From Phycisphaerae bacterium (GTDB lineage: Bacteria > Planctomycetota > Phycisphaerae > Phycisphaerales > SM1A02): a stretch of DNA of 14,723 nt. The notes under the pieces were generated by a model. That model did not search any database, was not told the DNA's origin, and saw only the letters and a program-made list of their open reading frames with translations. The position numbers and the translations under genes are program-made. This document shows positions 6,208 to 13,839 of the stretch, one piece after another (position 1 is the first letter of the stretch; every line of letters begins with the position of its first letter). The stretch lies in the NCBI GenBank assembly GCA_016873375.1, contig VGXJ01000015.1:1-14723 (forward strand). Reading direction: 5' to 3'.

Positions 6208-6542
6208 ATGACGACCCGCGCTTACGCAGCACACTCCCCCACTACGCCCTTGGCCCCGCACGCGATCGCGCGCTCGACGCCACGCTCTGCATGGTGGGCG
6301 TGCCGCCGAACCCGCAGCAGATCGCGGCCTTCAGCCTGATCCTGCCCCGCCGCAACCTCGCCGGCTCGTGCATCGGCGGCATCCGCGAGACGCAGGAGAT
6401 GCTCGACTGGTGCGGCCAGCACGGCGTGGCCTGCGACATCGAGCTCATCCGCATGGACCAGATCAACGAGGCCTACGAGCGCATGCTGCGCCAGGATGTT
6501 CGCTACCGCTTCGTGATCGACATGCAGTCGCTGAGGGCGTGA
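6208..6542 (+). pseudogene. Zinc-dependent alcohol dehydrogenase (CAD/YahK type) with internal deletion
   Basis: The ATG at 6208, with AAGGA upstream, opens MTTRAYAAHSPTTPLAPHAI. This closely matches the N-terminus of NADP-dependent cinnamyl-alcohol-type dehydrogenases (YahK family). After about 20 residues the match breaks at roughly 6266-6274 and resumes in another frame from about 6273. LDATLCMVGVPP, SLILPRRNLAGS and GGIRETQEMLDW are then seen, through YERMLRQDVRYRFVIDM to the TGA at 6542, which is the normal C-terminus of the same family. About 235 residues in the middle are missing, including both zinc sites and most of the Rossmann fold. The two ends are out of frame, so no functional enzyme can be made. 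The ends are well preserved, suggesting a recent deletion or an assembly collapse. A continuous frame from GTG 6156 through the C-terminal part exists but its N-terminal part is not family-like. Confidence 0.85.
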
Positions 6543-6560
6543 GGCTGACTCGGCTTCCCC

Positions 6561-6566
6561 TACACT
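6561..6566 (+). promoter_or_regulatory. -10 box for the TauE/SafE gene, likely leaderless
   Basis: TACACT is followed by 6 bases (CGCCGC) and then GTG at 6573. There is no Shine-Dalgarno-like sequence in between and no obvious -35 box. Confidence 0.5.
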
Positions 6567-6572
6567 CGCCGC

Positions 6573-7358
6573 GTGCCTGATCCGCTGCTGGTCATCGCTG
6601 CCGGTGCTCTCGTGGGCGCGTTCGTCGGGCTCACGGGCGTGGGCGGCGGCGCGATCATGACGCCCATCCTGGTGCTGGGCTTCGGCATCGATCCCGTGGT
6701 TGCGATCGCGACCGACCTGCTCTTCGCCTCGGTCGTGAAGATCGCCGCCGGCACGATCCATTTCCGCGGCCAGCACGTCGACATGCAGGTCGTGCGCAGG
6801 CTCTGGCTCGGCAGCATCCCGGCCTGCATCGTGGTGGGCTCGGTGCTGGCGATCAAGATCCAGCCCGACCAGAAGACCGTCGTCGTGCGCGCCATGGGAG
6901 CGCTGATCCTGATCTCGGGGCTCTCCATGCTCTTCGGCCACCTGGTGCAGAAGCTCAGCACGGCCAAGCGCCTGGCGGATCCCGAACGCTTCAAGAGGCC
7001 GCAGGCTGCGCTCACGGTTGCCGCCGGCGCGCTGCTGGGGTCCGTGATCGCCGCCACCTCGATCGGTGCGGGGGCCATCGGCGCGGTGCTCCTGCGCGCC
7101 CTCTATCCGCTGCGCATGACACCGATCCGACTCGTGGCGACCGACACCGTCTTTGCAATTCCGGTGGCGCTCGTTGCAGGCGGTTCCTTCGCCGTGCAGG
7201 GGCGGACCGACTGGCCGCTGCTCGGTCTGCTGCTTGTGGGCGCGCTCCCCCTGGCGATCGTCTGCAGCACGCTCGCCGCACGGCTCAATGCGCATTGGCT
7301 GAAGTCGATCGTCGGGCTCACGCTGCTGGGCATCGCGATCAAGATGCTTCTGTCTTGA
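6573..7358 (+). CDS. TauE/SafE family membrane permease
   Basis: This encodes 261 residues, a usual length for the family. It is a polytopic inner-membrane protein, probably with about 7-8 helices. The N-terminal repeat carries VGAFVGLTGVGGGAIMTPIL (14-33) and the C-terminal half an equivalent TSIGAGAIGAVLLRAL; this pair of related halves is the hallmark of TauE/SafE. A hydrophilic loop with many charges (about 125-145, KLSTAKRLADPERFKR) separates the halves. Members export sulfite, sulfoacetate or related anions, or take up organic acids; the substrate here cannot be deduced. It starts with GTG and appears to have its own promoter. The neighbours on either side are a broken dehydrogenase and an amidohydrolase, which give no clear clue to substrate. 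Confidence 0.88.
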   Translation: MPDPLLVIAAGALVGAFVGLTGVGGGAIMTPILVLGFGIDPVVAIATDLLFASVVKIAAGTIHFRGQHVDMQVVRRLWLGSIPACIVVGSVLAIKIQPDQKTVVVRAMGALILISGLSMLFGHLVQKLSTAKRLADPERFKRPQAALTVAAGALLGSVIAATSIGAGAIGAVLLRALYPLRMTPIRLVATDTVFAIPVALVAGGSFAVQGRTDWPLLGLLLVGALPLAIVCSTLAARLNAHWLKSIVGLTLLGIAIKMLLS

Positions 7359-7374
7359 TCCAGTCGCTGCACCC

Positions 7375-7404
7375 GTGACTCTGGCCATAACCTCCCGCTA
7401 GGCT
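7375..7404 (+). promoter_or_regulatory. Promoter for the M20 amidohydrolase, likely leaderless
   Basis: GTGACT (7375-7380) is a partial -35 match, spaced 18 bases from TAGGCT (7399-7404). Seven bases later comes ATG at 7412, so the mRNA would begin at or near the start codon. Confidence 0.5.
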
Positions 7405-7411
7405 TGCCGTC

Positions 7412-8611
7412 ATGCCCACGACCGAACGGCTGCGCGCGCTGATCGCCAAGGAACTGCCCTCGCTCATCGCGCTGCGACGCGACCTGCACGCGCACCCCGA
7501 GACGGCGTTCGAGGAACGACGCACGAGCGAGGTCGTGCAGCGCGAACTTGCGGCGGCCGGCATCGAGCACCGAGGCGGCTTGGCGCGCGGTACTGGCGTG
7601 CTCGGCCACATCGCTGCGGCCGGCGATCGAGCCACTGCCCTGCGCGCCGACATGGATGCGCTGCCGATCACCGAAGCGACCGGTGCGGCGTGGTCGAGCA
7701 CCACGCCCGGACGCATGCACGCCTGCGGGCATGATGGCCACACCACGATCCTCGTGGGCGCTGCACGCGTGCTCGCTGCACTGGGCCGCGACGGTCGGCT
7801 GCCGCATCCGATCACGCTTGTCTTCCAACCGGCCGAGGAAGGCGGCGGCGGCGGTCGCCACATGATCGAGAGCGGTGCCCTCGATGGGTCGGTGCTCGGT
7901 CCACCGGTCGATCGCATCATGGGCTTGCACTGCTGGCCCTGGCTCGAGACAGGCGCGGTCGCGCTGCGCGCGGGGCCCGTGATGGCCAGCGCCGATGAAG
8001 TCAAGATCACCGTGCACGGCATCGGTTCCCACGCGGCCATGCCGCACACCGGCCGCGATGCCGTGCTGGCGGCGAGCGCCATCGTCGTCGCGCTGCAGCA
8101 AATCGTGTCGCGCACGCTCGATCCGCTCGACGCCGCTGTCGTGGGCATCAGCTCGGTCCACGGCGGCACGGCCGGCAATGTGATTCCGGAGCGGGTCGAT
8201 CTGCTTGGCACCATGCGCACCCTGCGGGAGTCAACCCGGACCGTGGTCAAGGAACGCATCGAGTGCGTGGCCAAGAACACCGCTCTTGCCCACGGTTGCA
8301 CGGCAACCGTGGCGTTCCGCGATGGCTACCCCGTCACCGTCAACGACGAGGCACTGACCGGTCTCGCTGGTCACCAGCTCTCTCGCGCCATCGGCAGTGC
8401 GAACACGCGCACCATGCCCGCGCCCGTGATGGGTGCCGAGGACTTCAGCTACTACGGCCAGTGCGTGCCCGCGTGCTACATCGTGCTCGGTACATGCCGT
8501 GAGGGCGCGCCGGTGCACCCCTTGCACTCACCGCACTTTGACTTCAACGACGAAGCGATCACCACCGGCGTGATGGCCATGTGCGCCATGGCGCTCGCGC
8601 CGACGAACTGA
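7412..8611 (+). CDS. M20 family metallo-amidohydrolase (M20D type)
   Basis: This encodes 399 residues, typical of M20D enzymes such as hippurate hydrolase, N-acyl-amino-acid deacylases and IAA-amino-acid hydrolases. They cleave an acyl group from an amino acid using two metal ions in the cytoplasm. The start LRRDLHAHPETAFEE (21-35) is characteristic. Visible metal ligands are C105 and H107 in HACGHDGH, E143 in FQPAEEGGGG (with E142 as the general base), H173 in MGLHCW and H372 in PLHSPHFDFND. The lid/dimerisation domain lies at about 190-300 and includes VHGIGSHAAMPH and GGTAGNVIP. All key residues are intact, so it should be active. The acyl substrate cannot be assigned. The gene stands alone, converging on the protease gene with a 50-base gap that shows no clear terminator. 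Confidence 0.92.
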   Translation: MPTTERLRALIAKELPSLIALRRDLHAHPETAFEERRTSEVVQRELAAAGIEHRGGLARGTGVLGHIAAAGDRATALRADMDALPITEATGAAWSSTTPGRMHACGHDGHTTILVGAARVLAALGRDGRLPHPITLVFQPAEEGGGGGRHMIESGALDGSVLGPPVDRIMGLHCWPWLETGAVALRAGPVMASADEVKITVHGIGSHAAMPHTGRDAVLAASAIVVALQQIVSRTLDPLDAAVVGISSVHGGTAGNVIPERVDLLGTMRTLRESTRTVVKERIECVAKNTALAHGCTATVAFRDGYPVTVNDEALTGLAGHQLSRAIGSANTRTMPAPVMGAEDFSYYGQCVPACYIVLGTCREGAPVHPLHSPHFDFNDEAITTGVMAMCAMALAPTN

Positions 8612-8661
8612 ACTCGTCGCACGCGGTGCAAGCATCGCTCGCCGCATGAGACGCGCCACGA

Positions 8662-10863
8662 TCAGCCGGTCCACGCGCTCAGCAGCACCCCGAGGTCGGC
8701 GCCATCCACGGTCCCGCTCTGGTCGATGTCGGCAGCGGCAGTGGCCGTGCCCCATGCAGCAAGCAGGAGGCCGAGGTCGCCACCATCGACACGGCCATCA
8801 AGGTTGATGTCGCCGCGATTCACGGTGCCGCCGCGCGTGAGAGCCGATGCCGGGATCACGGCCTTGGACGCGCCTGTGCCCTGCCAGCGCAGGATCATGC
8901 CGGCACCGCCGCCGTTCTCGAAGAAGGCCAGCCGCACGGGGTGCTTGCCCGCGGCCAGTGCGATCGAGCCCGAGCGCTCGATCATGCCGTGAAGGCCGTC
9001 GTTGTCGATGAGCATCTGGTCGCCGATCCACAACCGGGAGCCGTCATCGCTCTCGATGAAGAGCGTCCAATCCCCCGAGGTGGGAACATTGATCCAGCCC
9101 GTCCACACCGCGCCGACGGTGTCGGCGCGCTGGCTGTCGGCGAAGTTGCCGCCGGTCGAGGGATAGTTCACCTGTGCGGAGAAGTAAGTGCGATACGGCG
9201 TGAGCTGCGTGAAGTCAGGCAGCACCGATGGTGGCGCCGCACTCAGGTTGTAGTAGTCGACCAGCAGGCCGGGAAGATCGCCCTGCACCGGCGTGGCGGG
9301 GCGGAGGGGCTTTACTTGCACGCTGATCTCGCCGGTGGCGGTGGCCCCTGAGGTCTCCTCGATCGCATAGGCGATCGAGTCGACGCCCGAGCTCCCAGCC
9401 GGCGCTGTGTAGCGCAGGACCGATCCGGTCGTACCGACGCGCTCGACCACACCGCCGAGTGACGTCGTGGGCGCGTAATAGCGCAGCGAAATCGCCTCGC
9501 AGTTGACCGGGATGTCGTTTGCGAGCGGATCGAAGGTCGCCGGCTGGCCGGGAATGGCGACGATCGCATCGATCATGGTCTGCGGCGGACGCGACGAGCC
9601 TTCCTCGGCGCAGCCGTTGCCGTCCAGATGCGCGTGCATCGATGCATTGCAGCTCGGATGCATCTCCATCCGCACGTTCGACAGACCGCCTTCGCAGATG
9701 TGGCAGTAGCTCATGATGGTGCCTAGATCCTGGTCGGCGACCGCGCAATCCTGCGGGTTCGAACCGCAGCCATCGACTGGTGGGGTGTAGTCATGGGTGT
9801 GCGGAGAGCCGACGTTGTGGCCGATCTCATGCGCGACCACCATGAGATCCCAATTCGAGTGTGAGTTGTTGACGATTGGGTACGGAAACGAGCCCCCGAG
9901 GTCGGCGCTGAGGCCGAAGCCGTAGTTCGGATTGCAAACCACACCGAGCCAAGCGACGCCACCGCCGAGCCCACGGCCCGAGAGGAAGTGCGCAAGTTCG
10001 CGCGGCTGCGAGCCCATGTTCGCCACCCAGTAGTTCCGGAAGACGCCGAGTTCGGCACCGGTCGAGGTCGCTGACCACGGGTCGTTCGGCGTGCTCCAGA
10101 GGCGCAGGTAGTTCACGCTGATGCGGGTGTTGATCGCGGCGACGAAGACCTCGTTCACGGCTCCCATGAGCACGGCGGCGTAGGCCGTCGCTGGAGCCGT
10201 GTTGCCGCCGAAGAGCGACTGCAGGAATTCGTGGTCGGTCTCGACGGCGATGCGCAACTGGCGACACGGCGAACCGGCGAGCGAGCCATCGGCGGGCGTG
10301 GTCGCCGGCGGATTGGCACCGGGCACGGTGAGTTCCGTGCAGGTGAAGGTCGGTGCGGGCACCAGCCCCGGAGGTAGTGCACCGAGGTCATAGAAGAGCG
10401 TGGGCAGGTTTGAGTTGAAGTTGCCGCTCGAGAGGATGAAGGTGCGGCCTTGCGCCAGCACATAGCCGTAGTGACCGAACTCGCTGATCGCGATGTATGC
10501 GCGCGAACCCGGTTCACCATCGACTGAGCCCATGAAGCAATCGACGGCCGGGGCGTCGATCACGGCCTCGGTCTTCTCGCCCTGCGCGTCGACGATGGTC
10601 GCATCGTCGGTGAAGGGCCGCACGCGGGTCAGGGTGAGGTCGACGTTGCGACCAGGCGCGATGGGGACCCCCTGCCAGCGCTGCAGTTCGTTGGTCCGCG
10701 TCGCAGCCCACGCGGCCGCATCGATCCGCACCACAGAGGCCGCCGGGGCGAGCGCAGGGGCGAGTTCGACATCCTCTCGGACGATCGGGCTTGGTATGGG
10801 CTGCCCGAACCAAGGGGTCAATTGTCCGAGAACCAAGGCAGCGAGCGTTGCGGTACCCAGCAT
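8662..10863 (-). CDS. Secreted zincin metalloprotease with PA14 and dockerin-like repeats
   Basis: This encodes 733 residues. The start is fixed by an in-frame TAA 12 bases upstream of the ATG. A hydrophobic N-terminus (about 1-17) looks like a signal peptide but lacks the usual Lys/Arg. A propeptide-like region runs to about 200. The reprolysin-like catalytic domain (about 203-415) has the zinc motif HEIGHNVGSPH (345-355) and Met-turn MSY (384-386), and many cysteines. A β-rich, cadherin-like linker follows (about 440-520), then a PA14 domain (about 527-676, with ESDDGSRLWIGDQMLIDN). Two dockerin-like calcium loops (GDINLDGRVDGGDLGLLLAAW and DIDQSGTVDGADLGVLLSAW) end the protein at 683-733. 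It probably degrades proteins outside the cell or at its surface. The dockerin-like tail is common in Phycisphaerae and may be a sorting or anchoring signal; no partner cohesin is seen here. Confidence 0.9.
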   Translation of the reverse strand: MLGTATLAALVLGQLTPWFGQPIPSPIVREDVELAPALAPAASVVRIDAAAWAATRTNELQRWQGVPIAPGRNVDLTLTRVRPFTDDATIVDAQGEKTEAVIDAPAVDCFMGSVDGEPGSRAYIAISEFGHYGYVLAQGRTFILSSGNFNSNLPTLFYDLGALPPGLVPAPTFTCTELTVPGANPPATTPADGSLAGSPCRQLRIAVETDHEFLQSLFGGNTAPATAYAAVLMGAVNEVFVAAINTRISVNYLRLWSTPNDPWSATSTGAELGVFRNYWVANMGSQPRELAHFLSGRGLGGGVAWLGVVCNPNYGFGLSADLGGSFPYPIVNNSHSNWDLMVVAHEIGHNVGSPHTHDYTPPVDGCGSNPQDCAVADQDLGTIMSYCHICEGGLSNVRMEMHPSCNASMHAHLDGNGCAEEGSSRPPQTMIDAIVAIPGQPATFDPLANDIPVNCEAISLRYYAPTTSLGGVVERVGTTGSVLRYTAPAGSSGVDSIAYAIEETSGATATGEISVQVKPLRPATPVQGDLPGLLVDYYNLSAAPPSVLPDFTQLTPYRTYFSAQVNYPSTGGNFADSQRADTVGAVWTGWINVPTSGDWTLFIESDDGSRLWIGDQMLIDNDGLHGMIERSGSIALAAGKHPVRLAFFENGGGAGMILRWQGTGASKAVIPASALTRGGTVNRGDINLDGRVDGGDLGLLLAAWGTATAAADIDQSGTVDGADLGVLLSAWTG

Positions 10864-10869
10864 TGGCCT

Positions 10870-10875
10870 ACCTTA
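10870..10875 (-). promoter_or_regulatory. -10 box for the protease, possibly leaderless
   Basis: On the minus strand TAAGGT is followed by 6 bases and then ATG (10863). The AGG within the following bases could also act as a weak ribosome binding site. The TAA of this box is also the in-frame stop that limits the start choice. Confidence 0.45.
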
Positions 10876-10902
10876 GCCCAAGTCGCTCAGCGCGCGAATC
10901 AG

Positions 10903-10930
10903 GGCGGGAATCCCCGCCGAATTTTCGGCG
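10903..10930. repeat. Two overlapping inverted repeats between protease and recA
   Basis: GGCGGG (10903-10908) pairs with CCCGCC (10913-10918), and CGCCGAA (10915-10921) pairs with TTCGGCG (10924-10930). The two share bases 10915-10918, so only one hairpin can form at a time. They lie upstream of both divergent promoters. Function is unknown. Confidence 0.5.
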
Positions 10931-10985
10931 AGTTCCCCAGATCTTTCTCCTGCGGGCGTCACACTGCTTGACTCGCTCCGTTCGC

Positions 10986-11015
10986 TTGACACCGAACATG
11001 TGTTCGGTCTACCCT
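10986..11015 (+). promoter_or_regulatory. recA promoter
   Basis: A perfect -35 TTGACA (10986-10991) is 18 bases from TACCCT (11010-11015). The predicted start is near 11022, about 60 bases before the recA ATG. The spacer is filled by an SOS box. A second TTGACT lies 18 bases upstream (10968-10973) without a matching -10 box. Confidence 0.75.
10991..11008. promoter_or_regulatory. LexA-type SOS box in the recA promoter
   Basis: ACCGAACATGTGTTCGGT has perfect 7-base arms around four central bases and matches the CGAAC-N4-GTTCG box known from Gram-positive LexA regulons. It occupies the -35/-10 spacer, so bound LexA would block RNA polymerase. An extra left half-site (ACCGAAC) occurs at 11023-11029, 32 bases downstream. 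Confidence 0.8.
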
Positions 11016-11083
11016 AACACCTACCGAACGGACTCGGACCTCTCGTTCCAACCCACCGTGACCACCTCGTGAAAGGACTCACC

Positions 11084-12430
11084 ATGTCAGCCCCCACCGC
11101 ACCAAAGCCCACCACCGCCAGCAAGCCCACCGAAACCATTGCACGCGCTGCAACCCGCGCTCCGGAGCAGGCGAAAGCCGTTACAACTCGACCCATAGCA
11201 GGCACGGATGCCTCGTCGGCCTCCTCGCCTGCGCGCCTCGAAGGCAGCACCAATCAGGGGAGCAGCATGGCCAAGCCGTCCACCGTGTCCGTCACCGCAC
11301 CCACCGCAGGCAAGGCGCCTTCCGCTGGCGATGCCGGCAGCCGAACGGTCGAACCCAAGCCCTTCGTGTCCGATGCGTCGGCGGGCGATCCTCGCACCAA
11401 CGCACTTGATTCCAAGGGCAAGCTCAAGGCGCTCGAAGCGGCCATGGGCCAGATCGAAAAGTCCTTCGGCAAGGGCTCGATCATGAAGCTCGATGGCGAG
11501 AACATCACGCCGATCCCTGCGGTTTCCACCGGTGCGCTGAGCCTCGATCTTGCGCTGGGCGGGCGTGGCCTGCCGCGCGGCCGCATCATCGAAGTGTTCG
11601 GCCCCGAATCCAGTGGCAAGACCACGCTGGCCCTCACCGTCGTTGCCAACGCGCAGCGCACAGGCGGCACCGCCGCCTTCATCGACGCCGAGCACGCGCT
11701 CGATCCCTCGTGGGCCAAGAAGTTGGGCGTGAACCTCGACGAAATGCTGGTGTCGCAGCCCGACACCGGCGAGCAGGCTCTCGAGATCTGCGAAATGCTG
11801 GTGCGTTCGAACGCCGTCGACGTGATCGTCGTCGACTCGGTGGCCGCGCTCATCCCGCGCGCCGAAATCGAGGGCGAAATGGGCGACAGCCACGTCGGCC
11901 TCCAGGCTCGTCTCATGAGCCAGGCGCTGCGCAAGCTCACCGGTGCCATCGCCAAGAGCGAGACCATCGTGATCTTCATCAACCAGCTGCGCGAGAAGAT
12001 CGGCGTCATGTTCGGCAGCCCCGAAACCACCACCGGTGGCCGTGCACTCAAGTTCTACTCCTCGGTGCGCGTCGACATCCGTCGCATCGGTGCGATCAAG
12101 GATGGCGAGCGCAATGTGGGCAATCGCGTGCGCACCAAGATCGTCAAGAACAAGATCGCACCACCTTTCCGCGAAGCAGAGTTCGACATCATGTTCGACG
12201 AGGGCATCTCCTGGGTCGGCGACCTGCTCGATCTGGCCGTCAACGCCAACGTGGTCGAGAAGAGCGGCGCGTGGTTCAGCTTCAAGGATGTCCGCCTCGG
12301 CCAAGGCCGTGAAGCATCCAAGCAATTCCTGCGCGAGAACCGCGACCTCGTGATCGAGATCCGAAAGGGCGTCCTCGCGTTCCGCGCCGCCAATCCCAAC
12401 GCACCGCTCGTCAAGAGCAAGAGCGAGTGA
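11084..12430 (+). CDS. recA: Recombinase RecA with long N-terminal extension
   Basis: RecA forms the ATP-dependent filament on single-stranded DNA for strand exchange and stimulates LexA self-cleavage. ATG 11084 gives 448 residues and is preferred because GAAAGGA lies 6 bases upstream. GTG 11069 lacks such a site. ATG 11267 (387 residues, MAKPSTV...) also has a purine-rich AGGGGAG close by and remains a real alternative. The RecA core starts near residue 112 (KGKLKALEAAMGQIEKSFGKG). Walker A is GPESSGKT (173-180), Walker B is VIVVDSVAALIP, L1 is GDSHVGLQARLMSQALRKL and L2 follows INQLREKIGVMFGSPETTTGG. Residues 1-110 are rich in Ala, Pro, Ser, Thr and Lys and look disordered. The C-terminus stops at KSKSE without the acidic tail of E. 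coli RecA. An SOS box controls the promoter. Confidence 0.96.
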   Translation: MSAPTAPKPTTASKPTETIARAATRAPEQAKAVTTRPIAGTDASSASSPARLEGSTNQGSSMAKPSTVSVTAPTAGKAPSAGDAGSRTVEPKPFVSDASAGDPRTNALDSKGKLKALEAAMGQIEKSFGKGSIMKLDGENITPIPAVSTGALSLDLALGGRGLPRGRIIEVFGPESSGKTTLALTVVANAQRTGGTAAFIDAEHALDPSWAKKLGVNLDEMLVSQPDTGEQALEICEMLVRSNAVDVIVVDSVAALIPRAEIEGEMGDSHVGLQARLMSQALRKLTGAIAKSETIVIFINQLREKIGVMFGSPETTTGGRALKFYSSVRVDIRRIGAIKDGERNVGNRVRTKIVKNKIAPPFREAEFDIMFDEGISWVGDLLDLAVNANVVEKSGAWFSFKDVRLGQGREASKQFLRENRDLVIEIRKGVLAFRAANPNAPLVKSKSE

Positions 12431-12450
12431 ATTGACCACGCAACACTGTG

Positions 12451-12481
12451 CAGCCCCGTCCGGCCACGCCGGGCGGGGCTG
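12451..12481 (+). terminator. Hairpin terminator after recA
   Basis: CAGCCCCG, T, CCGGC pairs with GCCGG, G, CGGGGCTG as a 14-bp stem (one G-T pair) around a CAC loop, 20 bases after the recA stop. There is no true T-run (TGTGCTTC follows), but the stem is very stable. Confidence 0.7.
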
Positions 12482-12561
12482 TGTGCTTCATCACGCAGAG
12501 TGCCGTGGTGCTGCGGGCGGTGCACACGGATAACTGCCTTTCCTTCGTGTGATCGGATCGC

Positions 12562-12567
12562 TATACT
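12562..12567 (+). promoter_or_regulatory. -10 box for tRNA-Leu
   Basis: TATACT, one base from the TATAAT consensus, ends 13 bases before the first base of tRNA-Leu. No good -35 box is seen at the expected distance. Confidence 0.6.
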
Positions 12568-12580
12568 TCCCGCCCCACTT

Positions 12581-12664
12581 GCGGTTGTGGCGAAATTGGC
12601 AGACGCGCTAGATTCAGGTTCTAGTGGGGTAAAACCCGTGGAGGTTCAAGTCCTCTCAACCGCA
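12581..12664 (+). tRNA. tRNA-Leu (anticodon CAG)
   Basis: An 84-base class II tRNA is present. The acceptor arms are GCGGTTG (12581-12587) and CAACCGC (12657-12663), with discriminator A at 12664. The anticodon stem CTAGA/TCTAG encloses TTCAGGT, with CAG at 12615-12617. A long variable arm (TGGGGTAAAACCCGT) and the T arm GAGG TTCAAGT CCTC follow. It reads CUG codons, frequent in this GC-rich genome. The CCA end is not encoded. Confidence 0.97.
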
Positions 12665-12667
12665 TTC

Positions 12668-12693
12668 CCGCCCCGGGCCGTCGCCTGGGGCGG
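12668..12693 (+). terminator. Terminator after tRNA-Leu
   Basis: CCGCCCCGGG pairs with CCTGGGGCGG (one G-T pair) around a 6-base loop and is followed by TTCTGCTT. It lies between the tRNA and the 3' end of the convergent transaldolase gene. Confidence 0.75.
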
Positions 12694-12735
12694 TTCTGCT
12701 TGCGGCGCTCACCCGCGCGCCCCGTTGCTGACCGC

Positions 12736-13800
12736 TCAACCGCGCTTCGACTCGATGCTCTTGAGCAGCGCGTGCCAGCTTGCGATGAAGGCATCGCGAC
12801 CCTCAGTTTGGAGCTGGTGGGCCAACTTGGCCAAGTCGATGCCGTGCGCCAGTGCGCCCTTCAAGACCTCGGCGGTCGCCGGATCACCGGGCGCGAAGCA
12901 TGCCTTGAGGGTGCCCGCATTCGCCAAGCCGTGCAGGGCATCCTCGGGCATCGTGTTGACGGTGCCGGGGCTGCAAAGCGCCTCGACATAAAACGACTTC
13001 GGCAGAGCCGGGTCCTTCGTGCCGGTGCTGGCGTACAGCAAGCGCTGCGGCCGAGCGCCCTTGGCCCGCAGCGCCTCAAAGCGGTCGCCCGAGAAGAGAT
13101 CCAGGAAACGGTCGTAGCACGCCCGACCCATCGCGATGCCCACTCGGTTGCGAAGGCTCTCGGGCAGGCTCGCCGTGGCCTTGTCCCAGCGGCTGATGAA
13201 GACGCTGGCCACGCTGCAGGTCTCCGGCGGCAGCCCCGCCGCCACGCGCTGCTCGAGTCCCTTGATGTAGGCCAGCACGGTGGCCTCGTATTGAGCCACA
13301 TCGAAGAGCAGCGTCACGTTGATCGGCACGCCGCGAGCGATCAATTCCGTGATCGCCGGCAGTCCCTCTGGCGTGCCCGGAACCTTGATGTAGAGGTTCG
13401 GTCGTCCGGCCCGAGCATGCAGCGCAACGGCCGCCTTGACCGTGCTCTGGGTGTCGTTGGCAAGGAGCGGGCTCACTTCCAGGCTCACCCACCCGTCCAC
13501 GCCACCGGTGCGGCGGTGGATCGGCAGGAAGAGGTCGCATGCGCGGCAAAGATCCTCGAGCGCCAGCTCGAAGAACGTCGCATCGGCATCGAGCCCTCGC
13601 GCTGCGCATGCCTTGACCTGCGCGTCGTATTCGGAGCCCGACCCGATCGCCTTCTCGAAGATCGTGGGGTTGCTCGTCAGTCCGGTGATGCCGAGCGAGT
13701 CGATGGTTCGCGCGAGCGAACCGTCATCGAGCATGCGGCGGGTGATGTTGTCCTGCCAAGGGCTCTGGCCCAGCAAGTTCAGCAAGGCGGTCTGCTTCAT
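12736..13800 (-). CDS. tal: Transaldolase
   Basis: This encodes 354 residues, fitting the longer bacterial transaldolase class (about 350-380, as in actinobacterial Tal). The enzyme transfers a dihydroxyacetone unit from sedoheptulose 7-phosphate to glyceraldehyde 3-phosphate in the pentose phosphate pathway. Hallmarks are SPWQDN (13-18), GITGLTSNPTIFEKAI (37-52), the WVSLEVSP stretch (104-111) and the Schiff-base Lys139 in NLYIKVPGT. SVFISRWDK (199-207) and LYASTGTKDP (255-264) are also typical. ATG 13800 was chosen because family similarity begins there and TACAGT sits 7 bases before it. A longer open frame upstream runs antisense through pgi. The gene is divergent from pgi across 51 bases. 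Confidence 0.95.
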   Translation of the reverse strand: MKQTALLNLLGQSPWQDNITRRMLDDGSLARTIDSLGITGLTSNPTIFEKAIGSGSEYDAQVKACAARGLDADATFFELALEDLCRACDLFLPIHRRTGGVDGWVSLEVSPLLANDTQSTVKAAVALHARAGRPNLYIKVPGTPEGLPAITELIARGVPINVTLLFDVAQYEATVLAYIKGLEQRVAAGLPPETCSVASVFISRWDKATASLPESLRNRVGIAMGRACYDRFLDLFSGDRFEALRAKGARPQRLLYASTGTKDPALPKSFYVEALCSPGTVNTMPEDALHGLANAGTLKACFAPGDPATAEVLKGALAHGIDLAKLAHQLQTEGRDAFIASWHALLKSIESKRG

Positions 13801-13807
13801 GCGATCC

Positions 13808-13813
13808 ACTGTA
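13808..13813 (-). promoter_or_regulatory. -10 box for tal, likely leaderless
   Basis: On the minus strand TACAGT is followed by 7 bases (GGATCGC) and then ATG (13800). GGAT gives only a poorly placed ribosome binding site. Confidence 0.5.
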
Positions 13814-13839
13814 CCCCGCGGCACTGGCCATGGTCGGGC

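Noticed and set aside
6156..6272. Intact 128-residue protein from GTG 6156
   Set aside because: Only its C-terminal part matches the dehydrogenase. The first 39 residues are out of frame with the true N-terminus at 6208.
8612..8661. Terminator between the M20 and protease genes
   Set aside because: No stem of convincing length or T-run was found in the 50-base gap.
11087..12439. 450-codon open frame opposite recA
   Set aside because: It is the antisense shadow of recA in GC-rich DNA, with no start signal and no recognisable motifs.
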